The position numbers and the translations under genes were made by a program. A stretch of 31,318 nt of DNA from Acidobacteria bacterium CG_4_9_14_3_um_filter_49_7 (GTDB taxonomy: Bacteria; Acidobacteriota; Holophagae; Thermotomaculales; Thermotomaculaceae), in NCBI GenBank assembly GCA_002789615.1, contig PFTO01000116.1, positions 2,042 to 33,359 of the forward strand. Reading direction: 5' to 3'. The notes beneath the pieces were generated by a model that saw only the letters and a program-made list of their open reading frames with translations, was not told the DNA's origin and ran no database searches. Below are positions 23,554-31,318 of this stretch, piece after piece. Each line of letters opens with the position of its first letter. The first letter of the stretch is position 1.

Positions 23554-24918
23554 ATGAGTTCCTACGATCTGATTGTAATCGGTGCTGGGCCGGGTGGTTA
23601 TGTCAGTGCCATTTACGGGACGAAGCATGGCCTGAAAACGGCACTGATAGAGAAGGATGAACGTCTGGGCGGTACATGCCTCAACGTAGGGTGCATTCCC
23701 ACTAAGACCTTGATTGAAACGGCTGTTCTTATGGAAAAAATCAGGCACGCGAAGGATTTTGGAGTCACAGTTCCGGAATTTCAACTGGATACCGGGAAGC
23801 TTTTCAAGCGAAAAGACCGGGTGGTGAATCGCCTGACGAAGGGAATCGCGTTTCTGATGAAAGAAAATGGTATCGACGTGTTTCATGGGACAGGGACGTT
23901 TACGGACAGGGAAACGGTGACGGTGAATGGCGAAACCCCATTGAAATTTAAGAATTGTATTATCGCCACCGGGTCGGTTTCCGCAAATCTGCCCCACATT
24001 CAGGCGGATGGAGAATGGATTCTCAACAGCACGGGACTGCTGGCTCTGGACAAACTTCCGGAATCCCTTGTGGTGATTGGCGGCGGGGTGATCGGTGTGG
24101 AATTTGCCTCGGTATTCAGTACCTTCGGTATCTCAGTTACGGTTCTGGAGATGATGGACCAGCTGATTCCGGGAATGGACAGAGACCTGGCGGAAGAGCT
24201 CCATAAAGCATTGAAGAAAGTGAAAGTCCATGTGGGAGCGAAGGTTACCGGAGCGGCAGGTGGCGTGGTAACCTTCGAGAAAGACGGAGAATCCCATGAA
24301 GTGTCCGCAGGTAAAGTTCTGCTTTCCGTGGGGCGGAAGCCCAATACGGACGGTTTGAATCTGGACGCACTGGGCATTCAAACTGACCGGGGGCATATCC
24401 CGGTGAATGAAAACCAGGAAACAACGGTTCCCCATGTCTATGCCGTTGGCGACGTAATTGACACGCCCAAACTTGCCCACCTTGCGTCCAGAGAAGGATT
24501 GAAAGCAATCCATCATATTCTGGGAATCAGAGATGAAGAAGATATTGTCACACCCTGCCCGGCGGTGGTTTACTCCTACCCGGAAATTGCTTCTGTGGGG
24601 TTGACGGTGGAACTGGCTGAGAAACGGGGATTGGAATCAGAGTCTGTCTTATTTCCTTTAACGGCAAACAGCAAAGCCTATGTGGAAGGAATTAAGGCGG
24701 GATTTGTGAAGGTGGTTTCCGAAACGGGGACCGGCAGGGTGCTGGGTGTCCACATCATTGGCGGGAAAGCGTCTGAAATGATTGGAGAAGCGACGCTGGC
24801 AGTCAGAGAAGGACGAAGCGTTGAGGAGATGGGCCGTATGGTTCATCCCCATCCCACAGTCAGTGAATCCCTGATGGAGGCTTTCCACATGGCAGCCGGT
24901 ATTTCTATCCATATTTAA
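23554..24918 (+). CDS. lpdA: Dihydrolipoyl dehydrogenase (E3)
   Basis: 454 aa from the ATG at 23554, which has AAAGGAG with 6-nt spacing; upstream in-frame TTG and ATG codons at 23536-23541 lack such a site. It reoxidises dihydrolipoamide of 2-oxoacid dehydrogenases or the glycine cleavage system with NAD+. The FAD motif IGAGPGGYVSAI starts at 9, the redox disulfide is GGTCLNVGCIPTK (Cys42, Cys47), the NAD motif is VIGGGVIGVEFASVF, the second FAD block is VYAVGDV, and the catalytic pair is in HPHPTVSE (His433, Glu438). No E1, E2 or lipoate genes are adjacent. A possible -10 TATGAT lies at 23470-23475. Confidence 0.92.
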   Translation: MSSYDLIVIGAGPGGYVSAIYGTKHGLKTALIEKDERLGGTCLNVGCIPTKTLIETAVLMEKIRHAKDFGVTVPEFQLDTGKLFKRKDRVVNRLTKGIAFLMKENGIDVFHGTGTFTDRETVTVNGETPLKFKNCIIATGSVSANLPHIQADGEWILNSTGLLALDKLPESLVVIGGGVIGVEFASVFSTFGISVTVLEMMDQLIPGMDRDLAEELHKALKKVKVHVGAKVTGAAGGVVTFEKDGESHEVSAGKVLLSVGRKPNTDGLNLDALGIQTDRGHIPVNENQETTVPHVYAVGDVIDTPKLAHLASREGLKAIHHILGIRDEEDIVTPCPAVVYSYPEIASVGLTVELAEKRGLESESVLFPLTANSKAYVEGIKAGFVKVVSETGTGRVLGVHIIGGKASEMIGEATLAVREGRSVEEMGRMVHPHPTVSESLMEAFHMAAGISIHI

Positions 24919-24975
24919 ATAACAGGATTTATTGCGGGGAAAATCAGTTTACAGGCTGGTCATAAGGGCTGGCTG

Positions 24976-24984
24976 TGCTATAAT
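24976..24984 (+). promoter_or_regulatory. Extended -10 promoter upstream of the methyltransferase-like gene
   Basis: TGCTATAAT combines the TGn extension with a perfect TATAAT; no convincing -35 is seen at 17 bp. It lies 31 nt ahead of the ATG at 25016 and is the likely start of the operon that runs to glgC. The rest of the 24919-25015 gap shows nothing else. Confidence 0.65.
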
Positions 24985-25015
24985 CCCTTCTGCATAAATT
25001 ATGAAGGGAGGCTCC

Positions 25016-25585
25016 ATGAGTCCGGACACGAAAGACATTCCCATTGTAAAGAAAAACTGGATTAAGAAACCGACATGGCGCAACATAACGCTGCTGACCA
25101 TTGTTTTTTTACTCTATTTTTTTGCCAAACCCACGCTTTTGACTTTTCTCATTGGGGGATTACTGGTTATTTCGGGCGAATTGATTCGTCTCTGGGCGGC
25201 AGGATACCTGATGAAAAACCTTGAACTGGTGGTGGCGGGTCCCTATGCGTTCATTCGAGATCCCCTCTATCTAGGCTCTCTTCTTATATTTACGGGCTTG
25301 TCTGTGGCGGCTCGGAGCTGGATCCTTCTCGTTGTCGTGTTACTGGGCTTCTTTGGGTTCTATCTCCCCCACAAAATCAAAGTGGAAACCACAAGGCTGA
25401 AGGAACTGTTCGGAGCCCCTTACGAGGATTATCTTTCGAAAGTAAGCAGCATCATTCCCCGGTCAACTCCTTATCCCAACAGTGGGGATGAGTGGGAATT
25501 TAGACAGATTTTTCATAATTCTGAACATGCCACAGGGCTTGTGGTTGTGCTGGCATGGCTGATTTTCGCACTATACCTCAGATGA
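25016..25585 (+). CDS. Isoprenylcysteine carboxyl methyltransferase-like membrane protein
   Basis: 189 aa from the ATG at 25016 with GGGAGG (25006-25011); an in-frame ATG at 25001 precedes that site. The family block for SAM binding is visible: VVAGPYAFIRDPLYLGSLLIFTGLS, then KIKVETTRLKELFGAPYEDYLSKV, as in bacterial ICMT/PEMT-type methyltransferases. Hydrophobic helices are at about 25-45, 45-65, 90-110 and 115-130, and a last one near the C-terminus. It is likely an integral inner-membrane protein. Bacterial members methylate small molecules or lipids rather than prenylated proteins; the substrate here is unknown. The lipoprotein gene follows after 47 nt. Confidence 0.8.
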   Translation: MSPDTKDIPIVKKNWIKKPTWRNITLLTIVFLLYFFAKPTLLTFLIGGLLVISGELIRLWAAGYLMKNLELVVAGPYAFIRDPLYLGSLLIFTGLSVAARSWILLVVVLLGFFGFYLPHKIKVETTRLKELFGAPYEDYLSKVSSIIPRSTPYPNSGDEWEFRQIFHNSEHATGLVVVLAWLIFALYLR

Positions 25586-25632
25586 ACCGTATCAACATTG
25601 CCTGCGGGCGAAAACGGAGGAAAAACACTTCA

Positions 25633-28539
25633 ATGAGAAAAATAATTCCGGTAATATTACTATTTGTGCCTGTTTCCTTTTCCGGATGCTATCATTCCAC
25701 AGGAATTCAAGCACCAGCCAGCGTTATTTCCCGTGTGGATGACAACAATGCAAATGATTTCATCGGAGACAGCCCGAAAACCATGGCATCTGGTGGCGAT
25801 TTCTACCTCAGCAACAATAAGTTCGACATCGTCATAGACGGCGGGACAGTGGGGGAAAGAAAGCAGAATTTTCTGGCTCCGACCGGCGGTTCCATCATTG
25901 ACATTACCAATATCATCGTAGACAGCCTGGGCAACCGGATCAGCTATAACAACGATAATGTCAATCAGATTTTTCAGGTTGCAAATGGCAATCTCGGAAC
26001 GCCCGTAGCGTACACGTCTATCAAGGTCGACACATTGACTGAAGATATATCATCCCTGAAACTGACCGGATATGTGATGGACAGGGATGGCAGTCTCCAG
26101 GCCGCCGGTGTCACGGTTGATCCGGATACAAGGCTGGCAATGGGGCTTCAGGTCGAAACGGTTTATACGATTCAACGAAATGATGAGGATTTCACCGTCA
26201 CCACCACAGTCTCCAACAGTGGCTCGACGACAGCACCAATCCGAACTGTGGGTGATTACGTGTTCCTTGGCGGTAATAACCTGAAACCCTACATTGGCGC
26301 TCCGGGCCTTGGATATTGTCCCGCTGAGGGCGTCACGACTCCTGTGTATGTTCCCTTTGCCTCATTTGCGGTGCATTCTGTCCCCTATGATTCTCTGGCG
26401 ATTTATTCACCGGATGACGGTGTGCTTGAGGTGACCTTTGATGGTGGCAATCGGGCGTATATGCGATCAGGCGGGCAATTCCTGACCGTCAGCAAACCGT
26501 CTCATGCCGGAGATACACTGGCAGCAGGCGAATCAGTAACTTTTGTTCGTCATATTGTTTCCAAGAATTCAAATACTCAGTATTCGGGAGCTTTTTACGC
26601 AATTGACAAGCTGCAGAATGCGCCTGAGAATCCCCGCAACCTCTTCAGCGAGCTTGGTGGACTGAGCGGGCTTATTTTCAATACTGCCAATTCCACCGGA
26701 CTCATTGTTACTGCCGAACAGTTGATACCGGGTTCATACTTTGACGGGACAAATATTACAGCTTCTCCCATCCCGGTTCCCTATGCGGCTACCCGTACCT
26801 TCAATTCAGGTTCTTTTTCTCTGAAGGTACCACCAGGCCGTTATCAGATCAGCATCCGGGGTAATGGGATCGGAAATTATCTGTTCAGCCAATACCAGGT
26901 TGTTGACCCGGGAGATCCGAATGTTGAAGGGGATGAAACGATTACATCTTTTGCCATTGATGTGTCACCTGCGAAAACGACCTCGGTCGGCAACGTCGTG
27001 ATTCAGCAGGTGGATTCCGGCAGCATTGAGACATTTTCAAGAGATGCAGACGGCAACCTGATACCGGCTCGGGTCACCGTGGTGCAGGATGATCCCAATG
27101 ACCAGGTCTATTTCGGGGACGAGGAAGAAGGAGAGAAGGGCTCACTGAATCACTATTTTCTCTACCACGGAGACAGAAAGATCCATTTCTTAAGCGGAAG
27201 TCATGATCTGCTGTTTTCTCACGGACCCCTTTACGCCTTGAATGAGGAAACCGCTTCTGTTTCCTCCACTACGGACGATTCCGGCAACACAACCATTACC
27301 ACAACTCCGGAAACCCTTGATGTGACGATGGAAAGGGTTGTAGATCCGGGACCCTATCTTTCATGCGATCCGGTTGTCAAGACATCTGGAAGCTACAACT
27401 GTGCTGTATCCAGAACGAACCGGATGATGACAGTTTTGCCGGAGGGATTGGATGTGATTTTTGCTGCGGACATTGATCTGGTAGCCAATTATGAAAAATA
27501 TGCCGATGACTTACAACTCAAATACCAGATTGAAACAGGTGACAAAATCACCATAGACTCCAACAGTGTTCACGTGATTTCAGGCGCAACGGTCAAGAAC
27601 TTCCTTCCGGATTCTCTACTTTCAAAGGGCTTCGGAGAATTTACATTGTTTCCGATCAAATGGAAGAAAGGAGAGAAGGGTTTTGGTGTGGGTGAAACCG
27701 GGAAGCGTCATTTTGCGACGGTCCTGGACAATATTCGGAACCGTTCGGACAAAGATATCCATGCCATTCTGACAAATCCAAGAGCGGATAACCCGCTGCC
27801 CAACGGCATTGTATCCGGTTTGTTCACGTCGATGGATATGCCGATCCCGGCAACCCTCAGCGATCCGTATTTCAGCAAGACGTCCGAGCTGGGTACCGGC
27901 ACGACCAACGGTGATTTTGGCATGATGGAGATTCTCTCTGGAAATGACTACGGTCGCTATTTGACGGTTCGGGAAGACTGGTTCAATATCCTCCGGGAGG
28001 GCCGTGCCCTTATCGGATGTGGCGGGAGCGGTTATCTGGTGAATGCCCCTGAATTTGTTGGCAGTCCCCGGACCTGGGTTCATTACGGGACAGATTCTTA
28101 CAATGAAGATACTTTTATTCAGGAATTTTCCGCCGGTCACAGCTTTGTCTCAACTGGCCCCTTCCTGGATGTGACATCGGGAGACAAGTTTCCGGGAGAC
28201 ACGGTGGCTGCCAGCGGAGGAGAAGTCACCCTGAATATTAAGGTGCAGGCACCGGATTGGATTCCGGTGAACGAGCTCAGGATTGTCGTGGATGGTGTGG
28301 TTGTACAGACAATGGATTTGTCCACGGTGACCGGTGTGACGAGGTATTCAGGAGCCGTACAGGTTCAGGTACCATCCGTAGACAGCTACGTTGTGGTGGA
28401 ATGCGGGGCGTCACTGGCAGACATAGCAGCTGGTTCACTTCCGGGCGGTAATTTCTCAATTGTATATCCGAATACCCAGCCCATTGCCTTCACAAATCCG
28501 TTCTTTGTGGACGGAGATGGAGATGGGAGTTGGCACTAA
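25633..28539 (+). CDS. Large lipoprotein resembling a CehA/McbA PHP hydrolase without metal ligands
   Basis: 968 aa from the ATG at 25633 (GGAGG at 25617-25621); a longer frame from 25555 overlaps the previous gene. The signal peptide ends in lipobox FSGC (Cys19). Residues ~40-330 are beta-rich, ~380-470 hold a PEGA-like domain (SFSLKVPPGRYQISIRGNG). From ~575 the layout follows CehA/McbA metallohydrolases: VVDPGPYLSCDP, LPEGLDVIFAADIDLVANYEKY, GEFTLFPIKW, ILTNPRADNPL, EDWFNILREGRALIGCGGSGYLV, SAGHSFVSTGPFLDV. The positions that carry metal-binding His in that family appear as V/K (DxHxH), I (TDH), E (GHF) and N (NHPR). Catalysis is thus unlikely. A GH57 gene overlaps its end. Confidence 0.75.
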   Translation: MRKIIPVILLFVPVSFSGCYHSTGIQAPASVISRVDDNNANDFIGDSPKTMASGGDFYLSNNKFDIVIDGGTVGERKQNFLAPTGGSIIDITNIIVDSLGNRISYNNDNVNQIFQVANGNLGTPVAYTSIKVDTLTEDISSLKLTGYVMDRDGSLQAAGVTVDPDTRLAMGLQVETVYTIQRNDEDFTVTTTVSNSGSTTAPIRTVGDYVFLGGNNLKPYIGAPGLGYCPAEGVTTPVYVPFASFAVHSVPYDSLAIYSPDDGVLEVTFDGGNRAYMRSGGQFLTVSKPSHAGDTLAAGESVTFVRHIVSKNSNTQYSGAFYAIDKLQNAPENPRNLFSELGGLSGLIFNTANSTGLIVTAEQLIPGSYFDGTNITASPIPVPYAATRTFNSGSFSLKVPPGRYQISIRGNGIGNYLFSQYQVVDPGDPNVEGDETITSFAIDVSPAKTTSVGNVVIQQVDSGSIETFSRDADGNLIPARVTVVQDDPNDQVYFGDEEEGEKGSLNHYFLYHGDRKIHFLSGSHDLLFSHGPLYALNEETASVSSTTDDSGNTTITTTPETLDVTMERVVDPGPYLSCDPVVKTSGSYNCAVSRTNRMMTVLPEGLDVIFAADIDLVANYEKYADDLQLKYQIETGDKITIDSNSVHVISGATVKNFLPDSLLSKGFGEFTLFPIKWKKGEKGFGVGETGKRHFATVLDNIRNRSDKDIHAILTNPRADNPLPNGIVSGLFTSMDMPIPATLSDPYFSKTSELGTGTTNGDFGMMEILSGNDYGRYLTVREDWFNILREGRALIGCGGSGYLVNAPEFVGSPRTWVHYGTDSYNEDTFIQEFSAGHSFVSTGPFLDVTSGDKFPGDTVAASGGEVTLNIKVQAPDWIPVNELRIVVDGVVVQTMDLSTVTGVTRYSGAVQVQVPSVDSYVVVECGASLADIAAGSLPGGNFSIVYPNTQPIAFTNPFFVDGDGDGSWH

Positions 28540-30533
28540 AGGTTAAGTTTGTCATTTGCCTGCATTCCCATCAGCCGGTGGGAAACCTTGATTTTGTCTT
28601 TGAAGATGTATACCGCCAGAGCTATGCCCCTTTCTTGAATGTTTTTGAGAATATGCCGGAAATACCGGTTTCCCTGCATTACAGCGGGCCGCTACTGGAA
28701 TGGCTGGATGAGCACCATCCGGATTATCTGGACAGGATTGCGGCAATGGTGGATCGCGGACAGGCGGAAATGGTCGGGGGTGCCTTTTACGAACCGATTC
28801 TCACTCTATTGCCCACGAAAGATCGCGTTGCCCAGATTCAGTTGATGCAGCAGTACCTTTTGAACCGGTTTCAGGCAGACAGCAGTGGCTTCTGGCTGGC
28901 TGAGCGGGTGTGGGAACAGGGCCTGGTGGAGGGCCTTGCAGATGCGGGAGTGCGCTACACTCTGGTGGATCATACTCATTTCAACTACGGTGGATTTGAG
29001 GGTGTTCCAGGCGGATATTATACCGCGGAAGACAGGGGAAAGGCGGTGACTCTTTTCCCCATTAATGAAAACCTCCGTTACCTGATCCCCTTTTCAGAGC
29101 CGGAAAAAGTGCTTGCCTATCTGAAGACCTTTCTAAGCAAACCCGACGATGAAGCGATAGTGGTGTACGCAGACGATGGGGAAAAATTCGGCAGCTGGCC
29201 CGGCACCTTCGATCTGATCTACAAGGGAAAATGGCTACGGCGGTTTCTGGATCTGGCAATGGCTAATGGAGACTGGCTGGAACTGACTTCCATGGAAGAC
29301 ATCCTCAGGGAAAATCGATCCAATGGACTGGCATATCTTCCGGACGCGTCTTACCGGGAAATGATGGAATGGGCGCTGGAACCGGATCAGCAGGTGAGTC
29401 TGGACAAACTCTACGAGGACTTTGGAGATAGTCCAGTGCAACAGGCGTTCATCAGAGGCGGTTCCTACCGTAATTTCAGGAAGAAATATCCTGAGAGTTT
29501 TCTCATGTATGCCCGAATGCTGTCCTTGTCCAGGAAGGCGAATACGGAAGAATCCCGAACCTTTCTCTACCGCTCCCAGTGCAATTGCGCCTATTGGCAC
29601 GGGGTTTTTGGCGGCATTTACCTGCCGCATCTTCGAAACGCTGTATTTGAGAATATCATCGCAGGGGAGAAAGTGTTGAATGAACTGCCAGGCATCACAG
29701 CAACGGACCTGGACCTGGACGGAAGAGATGAATGGATTGCCAACACCGATGATATGAAACTGATTTTTGACCCGGATCGGGGTGGTCGCCTTGTAAGCTG
29801 GGATCTTAAGGAGCAGCTCACGAATTTTCAGTCCACGTTCACCAGAAGGCAGGAATACTACCATCGATACGTCATAGAAGGATGCGGGAAGGGTTCTGAA
29901 ATGACCGGTGTGCACGATGTCCCGGTATTGAAGGAAGCGGACCTGAAAAAAGATCTTGTATATGACAGCTATCAGCGCTTGTCCCTGCTGGAACATAGAC
30001 TGAAGCAGGTTCCCTCACCAGATGAAATTCGTATCCTAGAATTTCCGGTGGACCTGTCGTTTGTAAGGCGCCCCATGACTCTCACCGCCTCCATCGATAC
30101 GCTGGCCATGGTCGACCAACAATTTGGTGTCAACAAAAGCATACAGGTAGAAGGCAATACACTTTCTGTTGAGATCAAGTCTGAACAGAAAAGTGAATTT
30201 CCCCTTCTCGCAATGGAATGGAATCTCTTTACACTATCGCCGGACGCATCGGATAAGGGCTTCTTCGCAAATGAAAAGTTCATTGGCCACGCCGGAACAG
30301 AAAGCGCTTTGAAAGGAGACAACCTGCAATTTCGGGACGAGTATCGTGGTTTTTGTATTACGTTTCAGTTTTCTGAAGGAGTGGAAATCCGTCTCGCGCC
30401 ACTTTACACCGTTAACTTGAGTGAATCCGGTATTGAGCGGGTGTTCCAGAATTCCACAGTTTTCTTTGTTGCACCAATGCCATTTGACCGTCCTCTGAGA
30501 ATTCAGGTACAATACAATCAATTGATCTCCTGA
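28530..30533 (+). CDS. GH57 4-alpha-glucanotransferase / alpha-amylase
   Basis: 667 aa, the length of Thermococcus-type 4-alpha-glucanotransferases with DUF1925 and DUF1926 C-terminal domains. GH57 motifs: HSHQP (12-16), GGAFYEPIL (83-91), FWLAERVWE with nucleophile Glu125, and YADDGEKFGSWP with acid/base Asp215 or Asp216. It rearranges or hydrolyses alpha-1,4-glucans. The start is TTG with GGAG seven bases upstream and overlaps the lipoprotein stop by 10 nt; no ATG or GTG lies before the first motif. There is no signal peptide, so it acts in the cytoplasm. glgC follows after 11 nt, which points to glycogen turnover. Confidence 0.92.
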   Translation: MALKVKFVICLHSHQPVGNLDFVFEDVYRQSYAPFLNVFENMPEIPVSLHYSGPLLEWLDEHHPDYLDRIAAMVDRGQAEMVGGAFYEPILTLLPTKDRVAQIQLMQQYLLNRFQADSSGFWLAERVWEQGLVEGLADAGVRYTLVDHTHFNYGGFEGVPGGYYTAEDRGKAVTLFPINENLRYLIPFSEPEKVLAYLKTFLSKPDDEAIVVYADDGEKFGSWPGTFDLIYKGKWLRRFLDLAMANGDWLELTSMEDILRENRSNGLAYLPDASYREMMEWALEPDQQVSLDKLYEDFGDSPVQQAFIRGGSYRNFRKKYPESFLMYARMLSLSRKANTEESRTFLYRSQCNCAYWHGVFGGIYLPHLRNAVFENIIAGEKVLNELPGITATDLDLDGRDEWIANTDDMKLIFDPDRGGRLVSWDLKEQLTNFQSTFTRRQEYYHRYVIEGCGKGSEMTGVHDVPVLKEADLKKDLVYDSYQRLSLLEHRLKQVPSPDEIRILEFPVDLSFVRRPMTLTASIDTLAMVDQQFGVNKSIQVEGNTLSVEIKSEQKSEFPLLAMEWNLFTLSPDASDKGFFANEKFIGHAGTESALKGDNLQFRDEYRGFCITFQFSEGVEIRLAPLYTVNLSESGIERVFQNSTVFFVAPMPFDRPLRIQVQYNQLIS

Positions 30534-30544
30534 CAGGAGGGGCC

Positions 30545-31318
30545 ATGTACAAAAGCATTGCCATGCTGCTGGCGGGTGGCGAAGGGAAGAGGTTGAAACC
30601 GCTGACCCTTGACCGTGCCAAACCTGCCGTACCTTTTGGCGGTCGCTATAGAATTATTGACATTGTATTGAGTAACTTCGTGAACTCAGGCATCACACGG
30701 ATAAACGTGTTGACTCAGTTCAAGGCAGATTCTTTGATCAAACATATCAGCCGGAGCTGGGTATTGGAAAGCCGATTTGGCCGTTATATTGATATTATCC
30801 CCGCACAGATGCGGGTTTCCAAGGAATGGTACCTGGGAAGTGCGGATGCGGTATACCAGAATCTGAACTTGATTGAAGATGAGGAACCGGATTATGTCTA
30901 CGTGTTTGGCTCCGATCACATTTACAAGATGGACGTGGGTCAGATGCTCAATTTTCATCGGCGAAAAGGGGCGGAACTGACCATTTCTGCAGTTCCGGTG
31001 CCCATTGAAACTGCCAACCGATTTGGTGTCATCGAAGTGGATAAGAACATGCATGTGATTGGCTTCCAGGAAAAGCCGGAGAACCCGAAGCCCATTCCCG
31101 GGCGCCCTGGAAAAGCTCTGGCATCCATGGGGAACTATATCTTCAGTACCGGCCCACTGGTGGAAATGGTCACAAGAGACGCGAAGGATCCGGATTCTAT
31201 CCATGATTTTGGCAAGAACATCATCCCGGCCATGGTGGCCAACCATCATAAAGTTTTTGCCTACGATTTCAAGAAAAACAGGATTCCGGGGCAGAACCCC
31301 AAGGCCAGGGGCTACTGG
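30545..31318 (+). CDS. glgC: Glucose-1-phosphate adenylyltransferase, 3' end cut by window
   Basis: The first 258 codons of GlgC; the gene continues past the window (usual length a little over 400 aa). It makes ADP-glucose, the committed step of bacterial glycogen synthesis. Seen are the pyrophosphorylase motif MLLAGGEGKRLKPLT, AKPAVPFGGRYRIIDIVLSN, the substrate loop KEWYLGSADAVYQN, FGSDHIYKMD (catalytic Asp) and FQEKPENPKP. The regulatory arginine near the N-terminus cannot be judged. CAGGAGGGG precedes the ATG. It is coupled to the GH57 gene, so synthesis and trimming of glucan are co-expressed. Confidence 0.95.
   Translation, partial: MYKSIAMLLAGGEGKRLKPLTLDRAKPAVPFGGRYRIIDIVLSNFVNSGITRINVLTQFKADSLIKHISRSWVLESRFGRYIDIIPAQMRVSKEWYLGSADAVYQNLNLIEDEEPDYVYVFGSDHIYKMDVGQMLNFHRRKGAELTISAVPVPIETANRFGVIEVDKNMHVIGFQEKPENPKPIPGRPGKALASMGNYIFSTGPLVEMVTRDAKDPDSIHDFGKNIIPAMVANHHKVFAYDFKKNRIPGQNPKARGYW

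Noticed and set aside
22999..23997. 332-codon frame for the GntR regulator
   Set aside because: The upstream two-thirds run antisense to lpdA and through the operator. The GTG at 23382 with GGAGGTG gives a normal YtrA length.

Overview
The window is compact, roughly half-GC bacterial chromosome with about 23 recognisable genes. It contains no phage, insertion sequence, CRISPR array, rRNA or tRNA that I can see. The organism is Gram-negative: there is an outer-membrane beta-barrel of the MtrB/PioB type ending in an aromatic beta-signal, plus lipoproteins with lipoboxes. Shine-Dalgarno sites are strong (GGAGG/AAAGGAGG) and several genes start with TTG or GTG. The gene mix (XPB helicase, GH57 glucanotransferase, DmsE/MtrB electron conduit) fits a deep-branching or candidate-phylum bacterium. 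I cannot name the phylum from sequence alone. TGA is the ordinary stop codon in many intact genes here, so the standard code applies.

Layout. 180-920 (+): a YgjP-like metallopeptidase. 10480 down to 981 (-): a tightly packed seven-gene operon. It holds an XPB-type helicase, a helicase-associated/WYL partner, a secreted beta-propeller protein, phosphopentomutase (deoB), pyrimidine-nucleoside phosphorylase, DAHP synthase and a PlsC-type acyltransferase. Most junctions overlap. 10570-12165 (+): a DUF4870 membrane protein, YidD and a YiiX-like lipoprotein. 12339-13850 (+): thiI and a DUF493 gene. 14341 down to 13856 (-): a degenerate receiver-domain protein behind an AT-rich leader. 18037 down to 14513 (-): speA (with an unusual C-terminal metal-binding-like domain), tatD and tcdA.

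18241-21328 (+): a decaheme cytochrome of the DmsE/MtrA type and its MtrB/PioB barrel, closed by a near-perfect rho-independent terminator. The barrel gene is split by one in-frame TGA. 23382 down to 21403 (-): a YtrA-type GntR regulator, ABC ATPase and ABC-2 membrane protein behind a 22-bp palindromic operator. 23554-24918 (+): a stand-alone dihydrolipoyl dehydrogenase. 25016 to the window end (+): an isoprenylcysteine methyltransferase-like membrane protein, a large lipoprotein resembling a CehA/McbA PHP hydrolase without its metal ligands, a GH57 4-alpha-glucanotransferase, and glgC, which runs off the edge. The last two point to glycogen/alpha-glucan metabolism.

The most notable observations are: (1) the TGA-interrupted MtrB with a hairpin and a second Shine-Dalgarno/TTG just behind the stop; (2) an HMA-like CxxC domain fused to arginine decarboxylase; (3) an XPB helicase paired with a WYL-domain partner that shares its N-terminal domain; (4) the CehA-like pseudoenzyme lipoprotein beside glycogen genes.
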